Below are positions 1 to 7,072 of a DNA stretch of 14,593 bases, piece after piece. The DNA lies in contig DATBKS010000007.1 of the NCBI GenBank assembly GCA_036555755.1, forward strand, positions 1 through 14,593. Direction: 5' to 3'. How positions within the stretch are numbered: position 1 is the first letter of the stretch; each line of letters begins with the position of its first letter. Source of the stretch: JAICJR01 sp036555755 (GTDB lineage: Bacteria > Actinomycetota > Thermoleophilia > Solirubrobacterales > Thermoleophilaceae). The notes under the pieces were generated by a model, which made no database searches, was not told the DNA's origin, and saw only the letters and a list, made by a program, of their open reading frames with translations. The translations under genes and the position numbers were made by a program.

Positions 1-2361
1 GACCGCGGTCTCGAGGTCAGCGCGAACGCCGGCAACAAGCGCACAGCGGCGCTCAGAGTACGTGACCAAGCCGAGCTCGAGGAACACCCGCAGCAAACGG
101 GCGCACAACGCGGCGGAGCGCGGGTAACGCCCATCGCCCACCAGCAGCGCCCGCAGCTCCTCCCCAGACGCCCCATCCGCATCCCGCAGCGCCCGGTACA
201 AGGCCGTCAGTGGCGGCCGCAGATCGAGCTCCGCCTGCGCGAGCGCGAGCGCAAACGCCACCTCCGGCTCGCCCCACGCGAAATGCGCGAAGCCGTCGCC
301 GGGGAGTGCCGACAGCAAGGCCTCCCCCACCGCGGACGGCGGCGGATCCAAAGCCACCACGTGACTGAACGGCGCGGCCAGCAACGGCTCCGCAGCCAGG
401 GCCGTCCACGAGACGAGCGGCGCCACGTGCTCACCGAGCACGCGCTCGAGCGCCTCGCGCCGCCGCGCCACGTCCGCGCACACGACGAGCACCGGCTCGC
501 CGCTCGAGATCAGGTCACCGGCCACGCCGGCGAAGCCCTGCCCGCGATGGTCGCGCAGCTCGCGCGAACCGACCCCGGTCTCGATCGAGCCCCAGACGTC
601 CGGCTCGCCCGCGAGTGCGGCCTCGAGCTCAGTCCAGAAGTCGCCCTCGGCGCCGACCATCCCCGCCTTGCCGGGGTCGACCCGGCACAGCGCCCGCAAC
701 ACCACGCGGGGCTCGACCGCGCCGTTCCAGCGGTTCAGCTCGAGGCGCAGCGCGACGTCGAGCGGATCGTCGCCGCAGTCGGACAGGCTGCCGGCGGCCG
801 TGCGGAACGCCACGCCCCGGGCGCGCGCCCCGCCCGACGACAGCGTGAAGCGGCAATGCTGTCCCTCATCGCCCATCGAGCGGGCGTCGCCCACGCGTGC
901 GGCCGGCACGAGCAGCGTCGGCTGCGGGTTGCCCATGCCGAACGGCTCGAGCCGCTCGAGCTCCTCGGCGAGCTCGAGCCCGAGCGCCGTGCCCGGCACG
1001 AGCGCGTCGACCCGCTCCTCGGGAATCAGGTCGCGCGGCGTGAGCGACGACGCCGCGTGGTGCACGAACGCACGCCGCAGCGCGTCCACGTTGTCCGCGC
1101 GCACCTCGAACCCCGCGGCAGCCCGGTGGCCGCCGAAGCGCAGCAGCTGGTCGGAGCAGGCCGCCAGGCCCGCGTGGAGGTCGTACGGCGCGATGCTGCG
1201 GCCGGAGCCGCGCCCCGTGTCGCCGTCGAGGGCGATGAGAAGCGTGGGCCGGTGATGCCGCTCGACGATCCGCGAGGCGACGATCCCGATCACGCCGGGG
1301 TGCCAGCCCTCGCCCGCGAGCACGTAGGCGGCCTCGCCGTCATGCTGGGCGCGCTCGGCCTCGGCGGCGAACATGATGCGGGTCTCCGTGTCCTGGCGCT
1401 CGCGGTTGAGCAGGTCAAGCTCGTCGGCCACCTGGGCGGCGCGCTCGTCATCCTCGGTGAGCAGCAGCTCGAGGCCGGCGTCGGCGCGCTGCAGGCGACC
1501 CGCGGCGTTGATCCGCGGAGCGAGGCGGAAGCCCAGCGCGCGGGCGTCGACGTCGCCCGGGTCGAGCTGGGAGATCTTCATCAGCGCACGCAGGCCGGGC
1601 TTGTGCGTGCGAGCCATGGCCTCGAGGCCCTCGCGCACGAGGCGGCGGTTCTCGCCGCGCAGAGGCACGAGGTCCGCCACGGTGGCGAGCGCCACGATGT
1701 CGATGTCCTCCGCCGCGGTGGCAGGGTCCACGCCGGCGCTCGCGTACAGCGCCTCGGCGAGCTTGTGGGCCACGCCCGCGGCGCAGAGGTCCGGGAACGG
1801 GTAACCGCCGATCGCTGGGTGGACGATCGGGCACGACGGCAGCCGCTCGCCTGGGCGGTGGTGGTCGGTGACTACCACTTCGAGACCGAGCTCGAGCGCG
1901 CGGTCCACCTCGTCGGCGGCGGTGATTGCGCAGTCCACGGTCACGAGCAGGCCGGCGCCCTCGGCAGCCAGCCGCTCCACCGTGGCCAGAGAGAGCCCGT
2001 AGCCGTCGTCGAGGCGGCTCGGCAGGTGCCATGTCACCCGCGCGCCCAGGCGCCGCAGAGCGCGCACGAGCACCGCCGTGGAGGCCACGCCGTCCACGTC
2101 GTAGTCGCCGTGGACCACGATCGGCGTGCCGCGCGACACGTGCCGGTAGATCGTGTTGCAGGCGCCCCCCATGTCGCCAAGCAGGAACGGGTCATGCCGA
2201 TCCGCGCCCTCGAGGAAGGTCCGTACCTCCCCGGGGGTGCCATAGCCGCGACGCACGAGGATCGCCGCGACGGTCGGCGACACACCGACCTCACGCGCGA
2301 TCACGTCAGCGGCCGCATACGAATACGGCACAGCAGACCAGCGCGCAGCATCAGCGAGCAT
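1..2361 (-). CDS. recJ: Single-stranded-DNA-specific exonuclease RecJ (C-terminal end cut by window edge)
   Basis: RecJ degrades single-stranded DNA 5' to 3' in the cytoplasm during recombinational and mismatch repair. Reading from the ATG at 2361, the frame stays open for 787 codons to the window edge, so the stop lies outside. DHH phosphoesterase motifs are clear: HGDYDVDG (residues 84-91), TVDCAITA (141-148), TDHH (165-168), HP (181-182) then CAAGVAHK (193-200), and ATVADLVPL (226-234). A DHHA1/OB part follows, with RINAAGR, HPGVIGIVASRI and FGGHRAAAGF. The last roughly 200 residues, with a LYRALR segment and a FLELGLV end, resemble the RecJ_C extension of Bacillus-type RecJ, so few residues are probably missing. 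The start is the first ATG after an in-frame TAG; no strong Shine-Dalgarno is seen. It is the last visible gene of the ruv-sec train, 52 nt after the small membrane protein gene. Family certain; exact start fairly sure. Confidence 0.93.
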   Translation of the reverse strand, partial: MLADAARWSAVPYSYAAADVIAREVGVSPTVAAILVRRGYGTPGEVRTFLEGADRHDPFLLGDMGGACNTIYRHVSRGTPIVVHGDYDVDGVASTAVLVRALRRLGARVTWHLPSRLDDGYGLSLATVERLAAEGAGLLVTVDCAITAADEVDRALELGLEVVVTDHHRPGERLPSCPIVHPAIGGYPFPDLCAAGVAHKLAEALYASAGVDPATAAEDIDIVALATVADLVPLRGENRRLVREGLEAMARTHKPGLRALMKISQLDPGDVDARALGFRLAPRINAAGRLQRADAGLELLLTEDDERAAQVADELDLLNRERQDTETRIMFAAEAERAQHDGEAAYVLAGEGWHPGVIGIVASRIVERHHRPTLLIALDGDTGRGSGRSIAPYDLHAGLAACSDQLLRFGGHRAAAGFEVRADNVDALRRAFVHHAASSLTPRDLIPEERVDALVPGTALGLELAEELERLEPFGMGNPQPTLLVPAARVGDARSMGDEGQHCRFTLSSGGARARGVAFRTAAGSLSDCGDDPLDVALRLELNRWNGAVEPRVVLRALCRVDPGKAGMVGAEGDFWTELEAALAGEPDVWGSIETGVGSRELRDHRGQGFAGVAGDLISSGEPVLVVCADVARRREALERVLGEHVAPLVSWTALAAEPLLAAPFSHVVALDPPPSAVGEALLSALPGDGFAHFAWGEPEVAFALALAQAELDLRPPLTALYRALRDADGASGEELRALLVGDGRYPRSAALCARLLRVFLELGLVTYSERRCALVAGVRADLETAV

Positions 2362-2369
2362 GCACCGAT

Positions 2370-2383
2370 GTTCGGCCCCGAAC
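2370..2383. promoter_or_regulatory. 14-bp perfect palindrome just upstream of recJ
   Basis: The sequence GTTCGGCCCCGAAC is a perfect inverted repeat (arms GTTCGG and CCGAAC, two-base centre) ending 9 nt before the recJ ATG. It could be a protein-binding site. In the minus-strand RNA it could also place a GGGG stretch in a hairpin near the ribosome site. Its function is unknown; chance is possible in such GC-rich DNA. Confidence 0.3.
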
Positions 2384-2400
2384 CGGACAGAACTAAGAAC

Positions 2401-2418
2401 GAAAAACTAGGAACTAGT
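2401..2418 (-). terminator. Weak hairpin plus T-tract between the small membrane gene and recJ
   Basis: On the minus strand ACTAG-TTC-CTAGT is followed at once by TTTTTC. The stem is only 5 bp (7 with two G-U pairs) and overlaps the TAG stop of the upstream gene. A five-T run is rare in this GC-rich DNA, so an intrinsic terminator or attenuator that lowers recJ expression is possible, but the stem is weak. Confidence 0.35.
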
Positions 2419-2689
2419 CCAGCGCCGGCCGCTGCGGCTCTACGCGATCACCGTAGAAGTAGCAACCGGCCAGCGCGAGCACCGCGCCCGGTATGGCCTC
2501 GAGCGCCTGCGCCAGGTGCGTGTCGCTCTGCCCCGGCACCGTGAAGCCGTTGATGATCAGCCCGGTCAGGACGCCACCGATGATCGCGAACACGAAGGCG
2601 CCGACGATCCCGCCCCAGAAGCGGTCCGGGAAGAAGATCGCGAAGTGCCAGATCGCGATCGAGATCATGATCCACACGAGCATGCTCAT
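2414..2689 (-). CDS. Small integral membrane protein coupled to secDF
   Basis: This 91-aa protein has about three predicted membrane segments (residues 4-20, 25-47 and 62-79) with short polar links. The glycine-rich second segment, GGIVGAFVFAIIGGVLTG, recalls GlsB/YeaQ-type small membrane proteins, though the match is not strong enough to name it. The ATG at 2689 overlaps the secDF stop as ATGA, which points to translational coupling with secDF; a second in-frame ATG lies at 2683. No catalytic motif is visible. Its position after secDF and before recJ, and the absence of yajC from this operon, make a role near the Sec translocon or a general membrane role possible. That is inference from position only. 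I do not recognise a specific function. Confidence 0.8.
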   Translation of the reverse strand: MSMLVWIMISIAIWHFAIFFPDRFWGGIVGAFVFAIIGGVLTGLIINGFTVPGQSDTHLAQALEAIPGAVLALAGCYFYGDRVEPQRPALD

Positions 2690-5600
2690 CGGCGGCCGTG
2701 CCTCTTTCGTCGACGCTGTTGCTGCTGCTTCTTGGGGGGCCGATTTGGGCCGGCGGTGCTGCTGGTGGAGGACTCGCGGTTCGAGGTGTCGTCCGCGCCG
2801 TCTGCGCCCTCCGCACCGTCCGCGCCATCCGCACCGTTGTCGCTATCGCGTGCCTCGGGCACGTCCGCGCTCGGCGTCTCCTCCACCTCGGCCTCGCGCG
2901 GCTCCTCGATCTCCTCGGGCTCGGGCGCCTCGACGGCCGGCGGCTCCTCCACGGCCGTGCCCGTCCGCGGCTGGCCCTCGCCCTCGCCGTTCCCGCGCAC
3001 GGGCCGGCTCGACGGCCGGCCGGCGCGTCCGAGCCGCTGGCGCTCCTGCGGCTGCTTGCGACCGCGGCGCGCGGGCGTCTCGACGATCTCGCCCTCCTGC
3101 TCGCCGCCGAACGTGCCCGGTGCGTACGCCGGCACGTGGCCGGCGAAGTCCTCGAGTGCGAGCTGGCGCCTGCGCACGTAGACCGGCTCGCGCTCCTTCC
3201 AGTGCATCAGCACCGGCGAGGCGATGAAGATCGACGAGTAGGCGCCCGATGCCACGCCGATGAGCAGCGCGAAGCCGAAGTCCTTGAGCGTCTCGCCGCC
3301 GAACGCGAGCAGCGCGATGATCGGCAGGAGAGTCGACAGCGTCGTGGCCAGGGATCGCGTAAGCACCTCGGCCATCGAGCGGTTGACTATCTGCGAGAAC
3401 GTGGCACGCGGCATGCGCGGCACGTTCTCGCGTATTCGGTCGAACACGATGATCGTGTCGTAGAGCGAATAACCGAGGATCGTCAGCAGGGCCGCGACGG
3501 TGTCGGCCGTCACCTCCCGCTGGAAGATCGCGTACACGCCCGCTGTGATCAGGAGGTCGTGGAAGAGGGCGATCAGCACCGGCACCGCGAACTTGAACTC
3601 GAAGCGCAGGCCGATGTAGAGCGAGATCAGGATGAGCGATGCGATCACGGCGATCAGCGCGGTCTTGGCGATCTGTGCGCCGAAGGTCGGCCCGACGGAG
3701 TCGGCCGAGAAGTCGGCCCTCACCACTCCGAACTTCTGGTCGAGCGCGTTCTCGACGCTCTCGACCTTGTTCGGCGGCAGCTTCTTGACCGTGATCTGGA
3801 AGACGTTCGGCCCGAGCTGCTTGTCCTGGACCTGCTGGATCTTCGCGTCGCCGTAGCCGAGCGGCGAGATCGCGTTGCGCACCTGCTGAACGGTGGCCTT
3901 CTGCTGCACCGGCGTGGTGATCCGCGTGCCCGACTCGAAGTCGATGCCGAAGTTGACGCCGAGGCCGGCGATGGCGAGCGCGCCCGCGCAGATGATCGCG
4001 CCGGACATGGCGAAGAACCACTTCGACTTGCCCATGAAGTCGAAGTGCCAGCGGATGCGCTCCTTGCCCGCGGCGAGCGCGTGCTTCGAGCGCAGGATGC
4101 GCGTCCTCGCCAGTGAGCCGAGGATGGCCGACGTGGCGAGCACCGCCGTGAACAGCGAGACGAGCGTACCCACGAGCAGTGTGAACGCGAAGCCCTTCAC
4201 CGAGCTCGTGGCGAGCATGAAGAGGATGAAGGCGACGCCGATCGTGACGACGTTCGCGTCGATGATCGTCCTCAGGGCCTTGCCGTAACCCTGTGAGATG
4301 GCGCGCGGAATCGACGCGCCGGCGCGCACTTCTTCCTTTATTCGCTCGAAGATGACGATGTTCGCGTCGGCCGCGACGCCCAGCGTCAGGATCATGCCCG
4401 CGATGCCCGGCAGCGTGAGCGTGATCGGTATGAGCTTGATCAGCGCGAACAGGATCACCGCGTAGATCGCCAGACCAAGCACCGCGACGACGCCGAGGAT
4501 CCGGTAGAAGACGAGCAGGAAGAGCGCGGTGAGCAAGAGGCCGACGGCGCCCGCGATTAGGCCCTGGTGGAGCGCCTGCTTGCCGAGCGTCGAGGAGACC
4601 TGGGTCTTCGAGATCAGCTTGAGGTTGATCGGCAGCGCGCCGATGCGCAGGTTCTCAGCCAGGTCATTCGCGTCCTGGATCGAGCCGATATTCGTGATCT
4701 CGGCGCCCGTGCGGCCGTCGATGCCGTCCGGGTTGTCGTGGAAGTCCACCGTGGCGAGCGAGACGATCTGGTCGTCGAGCGTGATCGCGAAGCGCTGGCT
4801 CGTGTTGACGCCGGCGGGCGCGATCTGGGCCGCGCCACGGTCGGCCACGCGCTTGGTCGTGGCGGCGAACTGCTTGCGCCCGAAGTTGTTGAACTCGAAG
4901 GTGACGTCGGGGGCGCCGGCCTGGTCGGTCTGCTGCTTGGGGTTCTTGATGTCCGAGCCGGACAGCGCGGAGTCGTCCTCGAGCACGAAATACCCGGGCG
5001 GCGGTGCGCCAGCCGGGGCGCCCTTGACCGCCTCCTGGCCGATGATCACGACGCCCTTCGGCACCTTGAGCACCTTGCTTCCCTGCGGCGGCCCGGCGGT
5101 GCCGAGCGCCTTCAGCTGGTCGGAGCACTCGGTGCCCGCGGTCACGGGCCGCGGCGCCGGCGTGGGCGTCCCCTTGCCGAGCTTGTCCGTGTAGTCAGAG
5201 AGCAGGTCTTTGCAGCTGCCCTCCGGCCCGGTGATGAGCTTCGGGCTCTGGTCCTTCCCCGCGGCGGGACCGAATAGGTAGTACTTGTCGCCCGAGGTGT
5301 CGTTCTTCTGGTCGTAGTACTGCTCGATCTGCTGCTGGTTGTTGTTGAACTTCTTGGCGATCGCCGGATCGGGTCCGCCGGCCGGGATGTCCGTCGCTTC
5401 GGCCCGCGGCTTTGACTGCGAGCCGCGCAGCACCGCGTCGTAGAGGTTGAGGATCGGGTTGACCGTCGCGGCGACCGGCTGGCCCGTCTGTGGATCGACG
5501 GCCTGGTTGGGGTCGACCAGCTTGTTCGGCCCCACGAAGACGTTGGGCTCCCAGTCGTAGAACTGGAGCTGCGCCGTGCTGCCCACCTGCTGCTCCGCGC

Positions 5601-5901
5601 GCGCGACGTTTTTCACGTCCGGCAGGCCGATCGAGATCTGGTTGTCGGCGGAGCGCTGGATCTCAGGCTCGGACACGCCCAGGGCGTCGGTGCGCTTGCG
5701 GATCGTCGTGATGGCCTGGTCGATCGCCTGCGGCGTGACCTTCGGCACCTGCGGCGTGGGCTCGCCCTGGTAGACGAGCTGGACGCCGCCCTTCAGGTCG
5801 AGGCCGAGGCGCGTGGGCTTGCTGAGGATCACGAGCGCCGACAGCGCCACGATGCCCACGACCAAGAGCAGCACGAACCCGTTGCGCTTGGCGCTGGTCA
5901 T
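2686..5901 (-). CDS. secDF: Fused protein translocase subunit SecDF
   Basis: SecDF uses the proton gradient to help SecYEG complete protein export across the cytoplasmic membrane. This 1071-aa protein joins SecD and SecF. Residues 1-30 hold the first membrane helix, then GLDLKGGVQLVYQ. A long extracytoplasmic P1 region follows, then the SecD membrane bundle with GVAADANIVIFERIKEE (D512, the conserved proton-path Asp). SecF begins near residue 615, with GIDFESGT and YSLYDTIIVFDRIREN (D815, R822). The P1 region is enlarged, Pro/Gln/Asn-rich and has two cysteines. After the last helix, a tail of more than 100 residues is Glu/Pro-rich, has five GAD/GAE triplets (1023-1037) and ends very basic (PPKKQQQQRRRKRHGRR). 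The start is the ATG at 5901, 4 nt after the upstream stop; the open frame to 6003 reads through the PAS gene in another frame and lacks Sec similarity. Confidence 0.95.
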   Translation of the reverse strand: MTSAKRNGFVLLLVVGIVALSALVILSKPTRLGLDLKGGVQLVYQGEPTPQVPKVTPQAIDQAITTIRKRTDALGVSEPEIQRSADNQISIGLPDVKNVARAEQQVGSTAQLQFYDWEPNVFVGPNKLVDPNQAVDPQTGQPVAATVNPILNLYDAVLRGSQSKPRAEATDIPAGGPDPAIAKKFNNNQQQIEQYYDQKNDTSGDKYYLFGPAAGKDQSPKLITGPEGSCKDLLSDYTDKLGKGTPTPAPRPVTAGTECSDQLKALGTAGPPQGSKVLKVPKGVVIIGQEAVKGAPAGAPPPGYFVLEDDSALSGSDIKNPKQQTDQAGAPDVTFEFNNFGRKQFAATTKRVADRGAAQIAPAGVNTSQRFAITLDDQIVSLATVDFHDNPDGIDGRTGAEITNIGSIQDANDLAENLRIGALPINLKLISKTQVSSTLGKQALHQGLIAGAVGLLLTALFLLVFYRILGVVAVLGLAIYAVILFALIKLIPITLTLPGIAGMILTLGVAADANIVIFERIKEEVRAGASIPRAISQGYGKALRTIIDANVVTIGVAFILFMLATSSVKGFAFTLLVGTLVSLFTAVLATSAILGSLARTRILRSKHALAAGKERIRWHFDFMGKSKWFFAMSGAIICAGALAIAGLGVNFGIDFESGTRITTPVQQKATVQQVRNAISPLGYGDAKIQQVQDKQLGPNVFQITVKKLPPNKVESVENALDQKFGVVRADFSADSVGPTFGAQIAKTALIAVIASLILISLYIGLRFEFKFAVPVLIALFHDLLITAGVYAIFQREVTADTVAALLTILGYSLYDTIIVFDRIRENVPRMPRATFSQIVNRSMAEVLTRSLATTLSTLLPIIALLAFGGETLKDFGFALLIGVASGAYSSIFIASPVLMHWKEREPVYVRRRQLALEDFAGHVPAYAPGTFGGEQEGEIVETPARRGRKQPQERQRLGRAGRPSSRPVRGNGEGEGQPRTGTAVEEPPAVEAPEPEEIEEPREAEVEETPSADVPEARDSDNGADGADGAEGADGADDTSNRESSTSSTAGPNRPPKKQQQQRRRKRHGRR
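2791..2835 (-). repeat. Nine-base tandem repeat coding GAD/GAE in the SecDF tail
   Basis: Five 9-base units (plus-strand form gtccgcgcc with one to three changes each) lie in tandem and encode Gly-Ala-Asp, or Glu once. The unit is in frame, so copy-number change would lengthen or shorten the tail without a frameshift. Confidence 0.75.
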
Positions 5902-5905
5902 CGAC

Positions 5906-6352
5906 TCAGGACTTCGGGGTGAGCACGAGCAAGAGACCGCCGTCCTCGTCGTACGCCGGGAAGATGTCCGCCTTCGCGGGCTCGGGGCGGTCGCCTTCGG
6001 CATGCACGGTCACGGGCTTGTCGAGCACACGGACGCCCCACTCGAGCGCCGTGCCGATGTGATCGTCGCCGTTCTGGAAGGTGAGACCGAGCACCTCGCG
6101 CACCGGCTGGCCGACTGCCTCGGTCTCGCCGAGACCGGTGAGCTCGCGCACGCCGCGGCCGAAGCCGATCACCCGCGCGTCCTGGTCGCAGATCACGAAG
6201 GCCGCGTTGGGCGCGGGGTAGTAGTCGTCAAGGAGCTCGAACAGGAAGCCGAAGCCGCACTTGGAGCAGCCCTTGGCGCGAGTTGTGAATCCTGCGGTGC
6301 GCTCCCCCGAGAGCGTGCGGTTCCCGCAGTTGGGACAGATGAAATGAGGCAT
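5906..6352 (-). CDS. Zinc-ribbon plus PAS-domain protein, function unknown
   Basis: The 148-aa product starts with a four-cysteine zinc ribbon: CPNC (C6, C9) and CSKC (C29, C32), spaced as expected for a treble-clef or rubredoxin-like knuckle. A PAS-like domain follows (about residues 44-147) with NAAFVICDQDARVIGFGRG, a TGLGETEAVGQPVREVLGL segment and a final beta strand LLLVLT. There is no kinase, cyclase or DNA-binding output domain, so it may sense a ligand or redox state and act by protein contact. The start ATG at 6352 (MPHFICPNC) gives the natural zinc-ribbon N-terminus; an in-frame ATG at 6394, 10 nt after the preceding stop, would add 14 residues. It ends 4 nt before secDF. I believe similar proteins occur in Thermoleophilia, but I know of no assigned function. 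Confidence 0.85.
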   Translation of the reverse strand: MPHFICPNCGNRTLSGERTAGFTTRAKGCSKCGFGFLFELLDDYYPAPNAAFVICDQDARVIGFGRGVRELTGLGETEAVGQPVREVLGLTFQNGDDHIGTALEWGVRVLDKPVTVHAEGDRPEPAKADIFPAYDEDGGLLLVLTPKS

Positions 6353-6404
6353 CAGTTCTTTGACGAAGAGTAGGCGCTCCCGCGCGCCACGCATTCAGAC
6401 CAGC

Positions 6405-7070
6405 TTAACCCCGCCCGCTACCGCCCCGCCCTCCGAAGAGGGAGAAGCTGCGGAACGCCGGGTTGTCGGCGATCATGCGCTCGTAGGTCCCCTCGACAGC
6501 AATCCGGGCCTCCGACGAGACCTCGCCCCTGAGGCGCTCCGCCAGCGCGTGACCGTCGTCCTCGCTGGCGACGGGAATCACCAGGAAACGCCAGCGCCGG
6601 AGCGGCTTTATGCCCTCGGCCTCGAGCTTCGCGGCGAGCTCCTTGGTCGAGCGGTGGTCGGGTAGGACGACCTGCACCTCCCACTCGTCCATGCGGTCTT
6701 CCGCCGCATCCTCGCGCTCGGCCTCGGTGAGCTTGTCGCGCTCGGCCGCGATCTCCTCGGGCGAGTCGGGTAGCGCAACGGAGGGATCCTCCCAGCGCTC
6801 CTCGGCGTCGTGCCAACGGGCGAGGCTCACCTCCGCCTTCGCGCCCTCGTGCTCGGCGAGGAAGGAGTTGACGACCTCCGTGGCGGCCTCGGCCTGGTCG
6901 CGCGACTCGGCGTAGAGGAACAGCACCGGGCCGTCCTGGCTCACCACGACGCGCCCCTTGAGACGCTCTGCGAGGTCGTGCTCGAGGTCGTTTTCGTGCA
7001 GGAAGCCGGTCAGGCGGTGCCTGTGCTCCTCCTCCTGAAACTCGACCTTTACGCGCCAGTCCTCGGCCAT
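6405..7070 (-). CDS. Hypothetical protein with two similar alpha/beta halves
   Basis: This is a 221-aa soluble, acidic protein with no signal peptide or membrane segment. Residues 5-95 (from WRVKVEFQEEEHRHRLTGFL) and 128-195 (from EWEVQVVLPDHRSTKELAAK) both read as strand, helix (amphipathic, Leu-rich), strand (VLFLYAES; RFLVIPVAS), helix (AEAATEVVNSFL; GHALAERLR), strand. This suggests a duplicated ferredoxin-like fold, perhaps ACT- or SPOR-like. A charged linker (about 95-127) rich in Glu, Asp and Arg separates the halves, and the C-terminus is Gly-rich (GGRGGSGRG). The ATG at 7070 lies 2 nt after the ruvB stop, so it is probably co-translated with ruvB. No catalytic motif is visible; the fold is read by eye from secondary-structure pattern only. 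Confidence 0.85.
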   Translation of the reverse strand: MAEDWRVKVEFQEEEHRHRLTGFLHENDLEHDLAERLKGRVVVSQDGPVLFLYAESRDQAEAATEVVNSFLAEHEGAKAEVSLARWHDAEERWEDPSVALPDSPEEIAAERDKLTEAEREDAAEDRMDEWEVQVVLPDHRSTKELAAKLEAEGIKPLRRWRFLVIPVASEDDGHALAERLRGEVSSEARIAVEGTYERMIADNPAFRSFSLFGGRGGSGRG

Positions 7071-7072
7071 GC

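Noticed and set aside
283..2544. 753-codon open frame on the plus strand
   Set aside because: It runs antisense to recJ, and its product is a His/Arg/Ala-rich composition typical of shadow frames in GC-rich DNA. The recJ frame has all DHH motifs.
2698..4116. 472-codon open frame on the plus strand
   Set aside because: Antisense to the SecF half of secDF; low-complexity Leu/Arg/His-rich product and no recognisable family.
5902..6003. N-terminal extension of SecDF by 34 residues
   Set aside because: It overlaps the PAS gene in another frame, is Arg/Ser-rich, and would bury the normal first membrane helix behind a non-homologous segment. The ATG at 5901 follows the PAS stop directly.
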